64,000 bases of DNA, from the NCBI GenBank assembly GCA_964460905.1, contig CAYWRM010000019.1, positions 1 to 64,000 on the forward strand. Reading direction: 5' to 3'. Shown here piece by piece: positions 1 through 8,421 of the stretch (the first letter of the stretch is position 1; the number at the start of each line of letters is the position of its first letter). Made by a program: the position numbers and the translations under genes. The stretch comes from GCA-002708315 sp964460905. GTDB taxonomy: Bacteria > Bacteroidota > Bacteroidia > Bacteroidales > F082. The notes under the pieces are model-generated. The model was not told the origin of the DNA, did not search any database, and worked only from the letters and a program-made list of their open reading frames with translations.

Positions 1-288
1 ATAAAATTGGTCATCTTCACTTTTTAACAATGAAAAAAGGTCACATTTGCTATTAACTGCATTGAGTATTTTAACAGAATCAATAATATCCCCATTTTGA
101 TTTAGTTTTAGTATTTCAGCATATTGATTATTCCATATTGTAACAATAATATTCCCTTGGCTATCTTCAATCATTGCACCAGGTACTTGATCTTGGTCAC
201 CTTTTAGGTGAAATTCAAATGTACTTTGACTATAAAGTGTAAAACTTATAAATAATAGTAAGAATAGTATTTGTATTATCTTTTTCAT
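1..288 (-). CDS. Secreted protein, N-terminal part only (cut by window edge)
   Basis: An open frame runs leftward from an ATG at 288 to the window edge with no stop, so only the first 96 residues are visible. It opens with a clear signal peptide (MKKIIQILFLLLFISFTLYSQ, cleavage likely after TLYS). The mature part has a phrase of the type 'lNqNGdiid', resembling the propeller-like repeats of the neighbouring gene at 462-2369. It is therefore probably an exported or surface repeat protein, possibly a type IX secretion cargo, but the C-terminus that would show this lies outside the window. Function unknown. Confidence 0.7.
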   Translation of the reverse strand, partial: MKKIIQILFLLLFISFTLYSQSTFEFHLKGDQDQVPGAMIEDSQGNIIVTIWNNQYAEILKLNQNGDIIDSVKILNAVNSKCDLFSLLKSEDDQFY

Positions 289-422
289 TGTACTTTATAT
301 TTTTAATATTGAGAAGGATGAACCCCCCCATATTGCGCTCGTTTGCAACGAGTGCTTTAATATTAGTAATAACCGTAATTCTATTACATTTTTCATTGTC
401 ATAAGATATTGTTTATTAATTG

Positions 423-453
423 AACCTTTCAGGATGAAAAAACCTGAAAGGTT
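423..453 (-). terminator. Perfect 11-bp hairpin after the T9SS cargo gene
   Basis: Arms 423-433 and 443-453 (AACCTTTCAGG / CCTGAAAGGTT) are exact reverse complements around a 9-nt A-rich loop. It lies just past the stop of the leftward gene at 462. The uridine run in the leftward transcript is in the loop, not after the stem, so it is terminator-like rather than a textbook intrinsic terminator. Confidence 0.55.
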
Positions 454-461
454 AGACTCAA

Positions 462-2369
462 TTATTCAACAACAACTTTACTAACACCCACAATATTACC
501 ATTAACAACAACTTTCACAAAATACAAACCTGTTACCCAATTGGTTACATCAATGCAACTTTTCAGGTTACTATCAACCTGAATGGTTGAAGCAAGCCTG
601 CCAAACATGTTATACACCTCAACGGTTGCTGTTGAACCATAGTTTGGTTTATTGTACCTAATATATAATTTGGTTCTGGTCGGGTTTGGGTATATGCTTA
701 CAGCATTATTATCATCATAATACTCTGGGTTACCCAAACACATATAGGTATCTACTATCAAACTATCACTCCATGCACTTGTACCACAATCGTTGGTGCT
801 ACGTACTTTTATTGTTGCGTGTCCTTGGTAAGTTGGACTCCAATGTATTATAGCAGTAAGGCTATCCGGCTGCAACGTTCCTGCTTCTTCGGGCGTAAGC
901 TCCCACTCGTATGCCCATGCACCATTGGCAAATTGGGTTAAGTATGTTGTAATGCTATCGGTATTTACGCAAAGTTGGTCTTTGCCGGTTGGTTTTTGGG
1001 GTGTTGTTGGTTGGTATTGGGAGCAGTCTTTTATTTGGAAAACCCAGGCGTCTTTAGGATCTTCGCCATCTGGATTAATTAAACATTCCACATCTCCCGA
1101 TAACCTACTTGCTGCGCAGGTAATTGCATAATTGTAATCATCAATTTTTGTTACTTGATGGCCGTTAAAAAAAGTTTCATGATAAGAGCTGCCAAAACAT
1201 TGTTGCCATTGCAATTCTCCCATATTATTTATTTTAACAACCCATATATCGGCGTAAAAACCATATGGGTCGTGATTGCCAACTACATCACCATCAATAG
1301 ACCCTGCAGCCCCAAAAATCATATAACCGCCATCTATGGTTGTAAAGATATTATCAGAGGAATCAATATGAGTCCCTCCTAAACAACTTTGCCAAATTAT
1401 ATTTCCATCAAAATCTATTTTTATAACCCATACATCCGACTTATAAATACCAGGAACAGCAATATGCAAGCCTGATGCATCCATGTCGTTCGAATTAGTA
1501 TGTCCGGATATTACATATCCTCCATCAACTTCTATTATATCCATACCTTGTTCCCAATTGCTTCCTCCGTAACAAAATTGTCTGATAATATTACCAACTG
1601 TATCAATTTCAACCAACCATATATCTCTTTGCTCCGGGTCATCATCCTTTTGGCAGGTAATCATACCCCCACTTTCTTTAAAACTCCCAAGCAGCATATA
1701 GGTATCGTCTGAAGTATGTATAATTTTTAACAATTCATCTGCCCCATGATTACCATAGCTTTTTTCCCAAAGTATTTTTCCAAATTGATCTATTCGGCAA
1801 AGCCAAGCATCATTATTACCATAATGTGTACTTATATCAACCCCGCCTACAAAAAATCTAGCTAACAATAACAAACCCCCATCTTCTGTTACAATTGCAT
1901 CTTGTAGTGAAGTAGGGCTATTGGATCCGTAACACTCTTCCCAAATAATATTGCGAGAACTGTCAATTTTAACAACCCAAATAGGTTTGTTGTCATGGTC
2001 GTTTGATTGTACATCACCATCAGTTGAATTTGTGCCACCAAGTAAATAGTATTCGTTGTTTGGTAGTTCAATTATTTTTTTAAAGCTTTCTCCACTACTT
2101 CCTCCAAAGCATTTTTCCCAAATTAAATTCCCAAGAGTATCGAGTTCAACTAACCAAGCATCCGCTCCTCCATGATAATTGGAAATGTATGGAGCATTTT
2201 TCCCAATTGCAGTGCATGTTAAAAAACCATCGTTCGTTGCAATAATGCAATATGGTTGATCTCCTACATCAGTACCCAAACATTTCTGCCACACAATATC
2301 CAATTGCTGTGAGAAAATGGTATTTGAAGTAAAAAACAAACTTATAAATATATATATATATGCTTTCAT
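462..2369 (-). CDS. T9SS type A sorting-domain protein with seven propeller-like repeats
   Basis: 635 residues. A signal peptide (about residues 1-20, ending in FSQ) is followed by seven repeats of about 60 residues, each with the pattern D-x-W-x-x-K/E-I/L-D then G-N-I-x-W-x-x-C-x-G-G (for example WEKCFGG and WQSCLGG). Seven such units suggest a seven-bladed beta-propeller. An Ig/PKD-like segment follows at about 460-550. The C-terminus has the type IX sorting domain: a YPNP motif, a VYN-x-FGR strand and an ending of the form G-x-Y-F-V-K-V. The protein is predicted to cross the outer membrane through T9SS and be anchored or released. The cysteine in nearly every repeat is unusual for a surface protein and could form disulfides. 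No enzymatic motif is visible. Confidence 0.85.
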   Translation of the reverse strand: MKAYIYIFISLFFTSNTIFSQQLDIVWQKCLGTDVGDQPYCIIATNDGFLTCTAIGKNAPYISNYHGGADAWLVELDTLGNLIWEKCFGGSSGESFKKIIELPNNEYYLLGGTNSTDGDVQSNDHDNKPIWVVKIDSSRNIIWEECYGSNSPTSLQDAIVTEDGGLLLLARFFVGGVDISTHYGNNDAWLCRIDQFGKILWEKSYGNHGADELLKIIHTSDDTYMLLGSFKESGGMITCQKDDDPEQRDIWLVEIDTVGNIIRQFCYGGSNWEQGMDIIEVDGGYVISGHTNSNDMDASGLHIAVPGIYKSDVWVIKIDFDGNIIWQSCLGGTHIDSSDNIFTTIDGGYMIFGAAGSIDGDVVGNHDPYGFYADIWVVKINNMGELQWQQCFGSSYHETFFNGHQVTKIDDYNYAITCAASRLSGDVECLINPDGEDPKDAWVFQIKDCSQYQPTTPQKPTGKDQLCVNTDSITTYLTQFANGAWAYEWELTPEEAGTLQPDSLTAIIHWSPTYQGHATIKVRSTNDCGTSAWSDSLIVDTYMCLGNPEYYDDNNAVSIYPNPTRTKLYIRYNKPNYGSTATVEVYNMFGRLASTIQVDSNLKSCIDVTNWVTGLYFVKVVVNGNIVGVSKVVVE

Positions 2370-2387
2370 TGTAGTGCAATTTTAAGT

Positions 2388-2418
2388 AAATCAGGCTGTG
2401 CAAAACACAACCTGATTT
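2388..2418 (-). terminator. Hairpin between the orphan T9SS tail and the cargo gene
   Basis: AAATCAGG (2388-2395) pairs with CCTGATTT (2411-2418), and the inner TGTG/CACA also pairs across a CAAAA loop, giving a 12-bp stem with one C-A mismatch. It lies 10 bases beyond the stop of 2429-2725 and just before the start of the next leftward gene. Probably a transcription or processing boundary. Confidence 0.5.
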
Positions 2419-2428
2419 ATAAGTTAAG

Positions 2429-2725
2429 TTATTTAGAAATTACTATTTTACCGGTACTCGAAAAGCCAATTGCTTGTAAGGTGTATAAATAAACACCGTT
2501 TGGTATATTTCGTGTATCCCAAAGCTTTGCACCTTTGCTGCCTGTAATAGTTAATCTACTAATAAATTTCCCAGATATATCGGTAATTATTATTTCGCCC
2601 ATGCTTGCATTAGTTGGTAAAGTATAGTTAAATTGCACCCAATTACTTGCAGGGTTAGGTTTAGCTGTAATATTAAGTCCCATGGTATTACTAGTATTTT
2701 GATTAATAATAGCTGTATTTTTCAT
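2429..2725 (-). pseudogene. Orphan T9SS sorting domain (remnant of a larger cargo protein)
   Basis: The 98 residues are almost entirely a type IX sorting domain: 'AKPNPASNWVQFNY', a 'ITDISGK' strand and an ending of the form NGVYLYTLQ...GKIVISK. There is no signal peptide and no cargo domain. The frame stays open upstream of the ATG only to a TAA about 40 bases away, and the codons in between also read like protein (ISQYVSDATV), so the ATG at 2725 is probably internal. Such a tail cannot be exported without a signal peptide. I read it as the 3' end of a decayed gene. A functional small protein is less likely. Confidence 0.65.
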
Positions 2726-2768
2726 AACAGTTGCATCGCTAACGTATTGGCTAATGGTTTATATCAAA

Positions 2769-2900
2769 TTAAGGTGGGCGGTGGACTAATAAACTGTGTA
2801 TGTATATAGTTATGGCAGCTAAAGTATAGTAATATCCTTCATTAAATATGTTACCTTTAGCAGATTTAGAAGCTTCGTTATATGAAATAATATTCATCAT
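2769..2900 (-). CDS. Possible 43-residue small protein
   Basis: ATG at 2898-2900 (a second ATG follows directly) to TAA at 2769. The product begins MMNIISYNEASKSAKG and ends LLVHRPP. Composition is protein-like, but no family is recognised and no clear ribosome-binding site decides it. It sits directly upstream of the orphan T9SS tail and could be a frameshifted part of the same dead gene or chance. Confidence 0.2.
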   Translation of the reverse strand: MMNIISYNEASKSAKGNIFNEGYYYTLAAITIYIHSLLVHRPP

Positions 2901-3096
2901 ATGGTGGTTAATAAGTTCTTCTACTTATTAGTACCGAAAAAACTTTTTTTTATACCTATTTCATGTATTTTTTTTAAAGAAGGGTGCAATTTGTAATAGT
3001 TTTAACAATAATGGGAGGTGATAATAGTCGTTTCTTCTCTACTAAAGGAAAAAATAATTAAAAATGGAATAATTCGTATTTTAGCAGAAAAAAATA

Positions 3097-3180
3097 ATGA
3101 TCGATAAGGATAGAATATCTGAGATAGTTAAGAAGTGTGCTTCCTGGTATAATCCTGATGAAAATAAGATTTACGATTGA
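3097..3180 (+). pseudogene. Possible N-terminal fragment of a MNT-type nucleotidyltransferase
   Basis: An ATG-started frame of 27 residues, MIDKDRISEIVKKCASWYNP then DENKIYD, stops at TGA 3178-3180. The pattern of a short helix followed by '...KIY' matches the start of small MNT/MenA-type nucleotidyltransferases, which continue KIYLFGSxARG. Here it stops exactly where the GS motif should come. The call rests on a short resemblance only. Confidence 0.25.
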
Positions 3181-3218
3181 TTATAATAAAAAATATTGAC
3201 AAGTAAGAAGTAGGAACT

Positions 3219-4874
3219 ATGCTAAAGTCTTTATCAATAAATAATTATGCTTTAATTGAGAATCTTGAAATCAATTTTAATGATGGGTTTTCAGTAATAA
3301 CCGGCGAAACAGGAGCCGGTAAATCTATAATTCTGGGAGCTTTATCCTTGATTCTTGGAAAAAGAGCAGATTTGAATGTGTTGAAGGATAAGTCAAAGAA
3401 GTGTATTATAGAAGGTGTTTTTGATAATAGAAGTTTGTGGGTAAAGCAGTTTTTTACAGATAATGACCTTGATTATGATGACCAAACAATTATAAGACGT
3501 GAGATACTTCCTTCAGGAATGTCCAGAGCTTTTATAAATGATACTCCGGTTAATCTTACACTTCTTAGTTCACTTGGAAATAAGTTCGTTAATATACACT
3601 CTCAAAATCAAACACTAAAGTTAAATGACGCTTCTTTCCAGTTAAATGTATTGGATGATTTTATTAATAAGCCGCATTTTTTAGAAGGATATAAAAAAGT
3701 ATATAACAAGTATCTTTCATTATCTGGAATGTTAACGAAGATGATTGAAGAAAACGCTCAGGCTGTAAAAGATGAAGATTATTTTAAGTATCAGTTTGAG
3801 GAATTGGATAATGCTTCACTTGATGTTGATACTGTTGCAAAGTTTGAAGCCAGAGTGCATTTTCTTGAACATGCCGAAGAAATCAAGTTATCATTATCAG
3901 GTGCAGCATCAATTTTGAATAATGATAATAATGCTGTAATTGATAGTTTGGCGAACCTGGGAAAAATGATTGGGAATATTAATTCATTTTTGCCAGCTAG
4001 TAAAGAAATATCAAAACGGATAGATAGTGTAACTATTGAGTTAAAGGACATATTATCTGAAATAGAGTCGTTAAACAATGCTGATGATTTTGATCCATCA
4101 GAATTACAACTTGTTAACGAAAAACTTAGCTTGGTTTACTCATTGGTTCAAAAGCATCATGTTAATACAGTTAAGGAGCTAATAGTTATTAAAAATGAAT
4201 ATGAAAAAAAGCTACTGAGCATTAGTACTTTAGATGAGGAAATAGAGAGTGTTAAAAGACAGCTTTCTATGGTTGAAGAAAGCTTAAATAAGAAAGCCGG
4301 AGCTTTACATAATACGCGCATTAATGGAAGTGAAAAATTTTCATCTGCCGTAATACGGATACTGAAACAACTGGGGATGAAGGACGCCGGTTTCATTGTT
4401 ATTGTCGAACAACTAAATGAATTTAGTAGTGTCGGTAATGATAAGGTACAGTTTATGTTTAATGCTAATCTGGGTATTGAACCGGGTGAGATAAGTAAGG
4501 TTGCTTCAGGTGGTGAGCTTTCGAGATTGATGTTAGCGATTAAATCATTGATAAACAAACAGCAAATGCTTCCCACAGTAGTTTTTGATGAAATAGATTC
4601 GGGTGTTTCAGGTGAAATAGCAGGAAAAGTTGGAAGCATCATCAGGGACATGGCTAAAAAGCATCAGGTTATTTCTATTACTCACCTTCCTCAAATTGCT
4701 TCAAAAGCAGATTATCATTACAATGTATATAAACAGGCTAAAAATAATTCAACTATAACAACAATTAGTTTGCTTAACGATGAAAGGAGAGTGGAGGAGT
4801 TGGCTAAAATGTTAAGTAATGAGAGGGTTACTGAAACTGCTTTAAATGTAGCCAGAGAGTTAATGAGTGACTAA
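3219..4874 (+). CDS. recN: DNA repair protein RecN
   Basis: 551 residues, the usual RecN length. SMC-like ATPase acting in double-strand break repair. The Walker A motif GETGAGKS is at residues 29-36, right after the typical 'LSINNYALIENLEI' opening. A long coiled-coil middle (about 160-370) follows, then the ABC signature ASGGELSRLMLA and Walker B VVFDEIDSGVSG in the C-terminal part, and a 'QVISITHLPQIAS' switch region. All ATPase motifs are intact. It stands alone on the plus strand, convergent with the SRP RNA gene. Cytoplasmic. Confidence 0.96.
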   Translation: MLKSLSINNYALIENLEINFNDGFSVITGETGAGKSIILGALSLILGKRADLNVLKDKSKKCIIEGVFDNRSLWVKQFFTDNDLDYDDQTIIRREILPSGMSRAFINDTPVNLTLLSSLGNKFVNIHSQNQTLKLNDASFQLNVLDDFINKPHFLEGYKKVYNKYLSLSGMLTKMIEENAQAVKDEDYFKYQFEELDNASLDVDTVAKFEARVHFLEHAEEIKLSLSGAASILNNDNNAVIDSLANLGKMIGNINSFLPASKEISKRIDSVTIELKDILSEIESLNNADDFDPSELQLVNEKLSLVYSLVQKHHVNTVKELIVIKNEYEKKLLSISTLDEEIESVKRQLSMVEESLNKKAGALHNTRINGSEKFSSAVIRILKQLGMKDAGFIVIVEQLNEFSSVGNDKVQFMFNANLGIEPGEISKVASGGELSRLMLAIKSLINKQQMLPTVVFDEIDSGVSGEIAGKVGSIIRDMAKKHQVISITHLPQIASKADYHYNVYKQAKNNSTITTISLLNDERRVEELAKMLSNERVTETALNVARELMSD

Positions 4875-4943
4875 TTGATAAAAGGAAATGTTTAAGGTTT
4901 GATTTTCTGAATATTGAATCAATAATCAATATCCAATAAAAAA

Positions 4944-5040
4944 GGGTAAGCTACTCACATCGCACCGCTACAACCACCTACCCTTGCTACCTTCCGGTCC
5001 TGGGGGAATTCAGTGGGAGCTGGTCGTATGAGACTTACCC
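4944..5040 (-). ncRNA. ffs: Signal recognition particle RNA, small bacterial type (4.5S)
   Basis: Read leftward, the 97 nt begin GGGTAAGTC and end GCTTACCC, so the ends pair. The conserved apical Ffh-binding part is present: CCCCAGGACCGGAAGGTAGC, with the GGAA tetraloop and the two internal loops. A T-run directly follows the closing stem (complement of 4938-4943), so the molecule serves as its own terminator. With Ffh it targets nascent membrane proteins to the translocon. A good promoter lies just upstream (5045-5075). Confidence 0.95.
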
Positions 5041-5044
5041 GCGG

Positions 5045-5075
5045 CAAAAGTAAGTATTGTATTAACATAAATCAA
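5045..5075 (-). promoter_or_regulatory. Promoter of the SRP RNA gene
   Basis: On the minus strand, TACTTTTG (complement of 5045-5052) fits the Bacteroidota -7 consensus TAnnTTTG, with a TTG -33 element at 5073-5075 and 20 bases between. The predicted start is near 5038-5040, which agrees with the RNA end judged from pairing. Confidence 0.7.
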
Positions 5076-5125
5076 TAAATTAAAAAAATATAATTAGTTT
5101 TACCTAAATTTAATTATTAACGATA

Positions 5126-5647
5126 ATGTTTTTTAGATCTGTAATATTACTTACACTCATTGGCATAGCACTTGGCTTGTTTGTTGGTATTTTAGATTCC
5201 TTTTTACACTTTGTAAATATTGAAGGATTTAAAGTGGTGAATATTATAGTTTTTGTGTTGTTTTTTGTGGGGGTCTACTGGTCGGTTGCATTTCTTAGAG
5301 AAAGACTTAAGAACGGGATTATCAGTTACATGGGTGCATTTAGGAATACCCTATATGTTGGTATTGTTGCAGCTATAATTATCTCTACAGTAAGGTATGT
5401 TTTTTTGACATATATTATAAAGATAGATATAACTGAAATACTTGATCATACGAAAGAGTCGATGTTAAATCGGTATAGTTTGTATTCAGATGAAATAATA
5501 AAAAACAGACTGTCATTTATTGAATTCTCATATGATCCCATTGTTTCATCACTATTGTACTTTGGGTATTATTTAGTATTTGTTATAGTATTTGCATTTT
5601 TTGCATCCTTTATTTTAAGAAGGATTGACAGAAATATATCAATATAA
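5126..5647 (+). CDS. DUF4199 membrane protein (first of a tandem pair)
   Basis: 173 residues with four predicted transmembrane segments (about 5-27, 35-55, 72-95 and 140-165) and a soluble stretch of about 40 residues between the third and fourth. The arrangement, with 'YWSVAFLRER...G.ISYMGAFRNT' after the second helix, matches DUF4199, a Bacteroidota inner-membrane family of unknown function. A paralogue follows after 23 bases, then a GT2 transferase, a combination often found together in this phylum. The likely role is in envelope assembly, inferred only from context. Confidence 0.8.
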   Translation: MFFRSVILLTLIGIALGLFVGILDSFLHFVNIEGFKVVNIIVFVLFFVGVYWSVAFLRERLKNGIISYMGAFRNTLYVGIVAAIIISTVRYVFLTYIIKIDITEILDHTKESMLNRYSLYSDEIIKNRLSFIEFSYDPIVSSLLYFGYYLVFVIVFAFFASFILRRIDRNISI

Positions 5648-5670
5648 TTTTTAAACTAAAACTTTATATC

Positions 5671-6198
5671 ATGGAAGAAAAACAGAAATCCGCTTTTATG
5701 CCCTCTCTAATGCCCGGTATCTATTTGGGCTTTGTATTAATTATTTATAGTTTATTGATGTTTTTACTTGATGTTGACCGTGAATCATACATCAATTACT
5801 TTTCTTACGTAATTCTGGCAGCAGGATTATACTGGTCAATTGTCTCATTTCGTGACAAACAATTAGGTGGTTATATTGAATTTGGTAAAGCATTTAGTGC
5901 AGGCTTTTATACTGGTTTATTTGCTGCAGTTATAGCAGGAATATTTCTTTATATATATGTTCAGTATATTGATCTCGGCATGATTGATGAGATACTTATT
6001 AATGCAGAAGAAAGTATGCTGGAACAAAACCCCGATATGTCAAATGAGCAGATCGATCAAGGATTAGCTATGACTGAAACATTTACTTCACCAGTAATGA
6101 TGGGTGTTTTTGGTTTTATTGCCAACGTTATTGTTTCAGCTATTCTTTCATTAATAATTGCTATCTTTGCCAAGCGAGAAAATAAGCAAGTTGCATAG
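5671..6198 (+). CDS. DUF4199 membrane protein (second of a tandem pair)
   Basis: 175 residues, the same four-helix layout as its upstream neighbour and a matching 'YWSIVSFRDKQLGGYIEFGKAFSAG' core, so the pair is a tandem duplication that has diverged strongly. The soluble loop (about 105-140) carries 'NAEESMLEQNPDMSNEQID', parallel to 'DHTKESMLNRYSLYSDEII' in the other copy. It lies 15 bases before the GT2 gene and is surely co-transcribed with it. Function unknown. Confidence 0.82.
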   Translation: MEEKQKSAFMPSLMPGIYLGFVLIIYSLLMFLLDVDRESYINYFSYVILAAGLYWSIVSFRDKQLGGYIEFGKAFSAGFYTGLFAAVIAGIFLYIYVQYIDLGMIDEILINAEESMLEQNPDMSNEQIDQGLAMTETFTSPVMMGVFGFIANVIVSAILSLIIAIFAKRENKQVA

Positions 6199-6213
6199 CA
6201 AAAACTGCATAGA

Positions 6214-7158
6214 ATGGATATTTCGGTAGTAATTCCGTTATATAACGAAGAAGAATCTCTTAAGGAACTGAATGATTGGATTGTACATGTTATGCAATCC
6301 AATCATTTTTCTTTTGAAATTATTTATATTGATGATGGTTCATTTGATGATTCATGGAAAATTATTCGTGAGTTATCAAATGAAAGTACAGATATTAAGG
6401 GAATTATGTTCCGAAGAAATTATGGCAAATCGGCTGCTCTAAATGAAGGATTTAAAATTGCGTGTGGTGATGTTGTAATTACAATGGACTCAGATCTACA
6501 GGATAGTCCCGATGAAATCCCGGGTCTATTCAAGATGATTAGAGAAGAAAATCTTGATATTGTTTCAGGTTGGAAGAAAAAAAGGTATGATTCGACTTTA
6601 GCTAAAAATATTCCTTCTAAAATATTTAATTGGACTTCACGAAGGCTTTTTGGATCTAAATTACACGATATGAACTGTGGTCTTAAAGCCTATAAACTTG
6701 AAGTTGTTAAAAATATTGAGGTTTATGGCGAAATGCACAGGTATATTCCAATTATCGCAAAAGCAGCAGGTTTTACAAAAATTGGCGAAAAAGTTGTTGT
6801 ACACCAGAAGCGTAAATATGGTGTAACAAAATTTGGCTTCGATAGGTTTATTAAAGGATATTTAGATTTACTTTCAATAAACTTTGTCTCAAAATATGCA
6901 CAAAGACCAATGCATTTTTTTGGTGCCCTTGGCAGTTTAATATTTTTTGTTGGATTGATTATCGCATCATATCTGGCTTATGCTAAATTTTTTATGGATG
7001 GTTATAGGATGACAGAGCGCCCATTATTTTATTTTGGACTTCTTGCCATGATTATTGGTACTCAATTGTTTTTAACCGGTTTTTTAGCTGAGATGATTTC
7101 ACGTGTTTCACGCGAAAAACTAAACTATCAGGTACGTGAGAGATTGAATATTGAATAA
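6214..7158 (+). CDS. GT2 family glycosyltransferase, DPM1/GtrB/ArnC type
   Basis: 314 residues. The GT-A domain (1-220) opens 'DISVVIPLYNEEESL', has YIDDGS and the DxD-type MDSDLQD motif, and the 'RRNYGKSAALNEGF' loop typical of polyprenyl-phosphate sugar transferases. Two transmembrane helices lie at about 232-256 and 270-292. Members move mannose, glucose or aminoarabinose from a nucleotide sugar to undecaprenyl phosphate at the inner membrane. The acceptor sugar cannot be told from sequence. It is co-transcribed with the DUF4199 pair. Confidence 0.88.
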   Translation: MDISVVIPLYNEEESLKELNDWIVHVMQSNHFSFEIIYIDDGSFDDSWKIIRELSNESTDIKGIMFRRNYGKSAALNEGFKIACGDVVITMDSDLQDSPDEIPGLFKMIREENLDIVSGWKKKRYDSTLAKNIPSKIFNWTSRRLFGSKLHDMNCGLKAYKLEVVKNIEVYGEMHRYIPIIAKAAGFTKIGEKVVVHQKRKYGVTKFGFDRFIKGYLDLLSINFVSKYAQRPMHFFGALGSLIFFVGLIIASYLAYAKFFMDGYRMTERPLFYFGLLAMIIGTQLFLTGFLAEMISRVSREKLNYQVRERLNIE

Positions 7159-7231
7159 ATTAAATAATATAGAGGCAGCAAATTTATAATAGTGCTGTCT
7201 GAATAAAAATAATGACAATAATAAATATAGA

Positions 7232-8275
7232 ATGAAAATACATTTAGTTTCAGGTGGTTGTGGATTTGTTGGACGCAACGTAGTAAAAAGATTACTTAAC
7301 ACCACTACAGATAGCGTATTTATGATTGATGATCTTAGTATAGGCAGACATCCGTCTGAATGGTTACCAGGAGAATATACTTCTACAATGTCAGGAGAAT
7401 TAGAAATAATAGGGGAAGATAGTAGGTTATATTTTTGGAAGGGAGATTTCAGAAACCTTCTGTTCTACATGCGTCAAAAACCAAGATATATTCAGGAAAC
7501 TTATGGTATAGAATTTGATAGATTTAGTGATGTTTTCCATTTTGCTGCAATTGTTGGCGGCAGATTAAAAATTGATGGCGACCCGTTGATGGTTGCACTC
7601 GATTTAAGTATCGATTCTGAATTTTTCTACTGGATAACCCGTCATAAACCCGAAAGAGTGCTTTATCCTAGCTCAAGTGCTGCATATCCTACAAGTTTGC
7701 AAACAACCGATGGAGCAATTGCATTAAGTGAAGGTGATATTGATTTTAAGAAAAATCTGGGCACTCCTGATATGACCTATGGTTGGACAAAGCTTACTGG
7801 AGAATTCCTTGCTCAGATAGCCGCAAAACATTATGGTATTTCAATAGTTTGTATCAGACCATTTTCAGGTTATGGTGAAGACCAGGAAACCGATTACCCT
7901 GTACCTGCAATTGCTTTAAGAGCAGCAAATAAGGAAAATCCATTCGAAGTGTGGGGTTCTGGAAAGCAAGGTCGTGACTTTGTTCATATTGATGATATTA
8001 TCGACTTTATACAAATATTAATGGATAATGTAAGTGATGGCTCGGCATATAATATTGGTTCCGGTAAATTAACATCATTTTTAGACTTGATTGAAGTATT
8101 CACTTCATTTGCAGGCTATAAGCCGACAATAAAACCTTTGTTAGATAAGCCGGTTGGGGTACACTCCAGATATTGTGATATGTCATTAGTAGAGAAGAAA
8201 TTTGGTTGGAAAGCTAAAATTTATCTTGAAGAAGGAATGCGCAGGGTTTATGATGCCGCGAAGCTCAAAGGTTAG
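7232..8275 (+). CDS. NAD-dependent epimerase/dehydratase (extended SDR)
   Basis: 347 residues. The Rossmann motif GGCGFVG lies at residues 8-14, the catalytic serine in YPSSSAAYP and the YxxxK pair in MTYGWTKLTGEF. The C-terminal part has 'GRDFVHIDDIIDFI' and 'AYNIGSGK', standard for nucleotide-sugar epimerases and dehydratases. A long insert (about 55-95) after the first strands is larger than in GalE. Substrate unresolved. The context of two downstream glycosyltransferases suggests it supplies a sugar for surface glycan or LPS. Confidence 0.85.
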   Translation: MKIHLVSGGCGFVGRNVVKRLLNTTTDSVFMIDDLSIGRHPSEWLPGEYTSTMSGELEIIGEDSRLYFWKGDFRNLLFYMRQKPRYIQETYGIEFDRFSDVFHFAAIVGGRLKIDGDPLMVALDLSIDSEFFYWITRHKPERVLYPSSSAAYPTSLQTTDGAIALSEGDIDFKKNLGTPDMTYGWTKLTGEFLAQIAAKHYGISIVCIRPFSGYGEDQETDYPVPAIALRAANKENPFEVWGSGKQGRDFVHIDDIIDFIQILMDNVSDGSAYNIGSGKLTSFLDLIEVFTSFAGYKPTIKPLLDKPVGVHSRYCDMSLVEKKFGWKAKIYLEEGMRRVYDAAKLKG

Positions 8276-8421
8276 TTTTAAGCGAATATTTTTTTACAAC
8301 AAAGGATATACAAAGGGAATAACAAACTGTTTGGATTTTAATTAATAAAACAATTTTTTTCTTTTTGGTTACTTAGTGAAGTACTTCATATTACTTCAAT
8401 GTTAAATAATGACTAATTTTT

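Larger units (their letters stand above)
2726..3218. other. 493-bp gap with gene debris
   Basis: No intact gene of normal size is visible. It holds two short open frames listed separately (2769-2900 leftward, 3097-3180 rightward) and AT-rich sequence. Together with the orphan T9SS tail to its left it looks like a decayed patch. No convincing promoter for recN was identified here. Confidence 0.5.

Noticed and set aside
1889..2071. Small frames inside the T9SS cargo gene, both strands
   Set aside because: They lie inside repeats of a well-supported gene and have no independent support.
4157..4651. A 164-residue frame antisense to recN
   Set aside because: It lies entirely within the intact recN frame and reads as low-complexity S/L/I sequence; no family and no start signal.
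4909..4933. Terminator between recN and the SRP RNA gene
   Set aside because: The 7-bp ATATTGA/TCAATAT stem is weak and AT-only; the T-run after the SRP RNA stem makes that RNA its own terminator, so this extra one was not listed.
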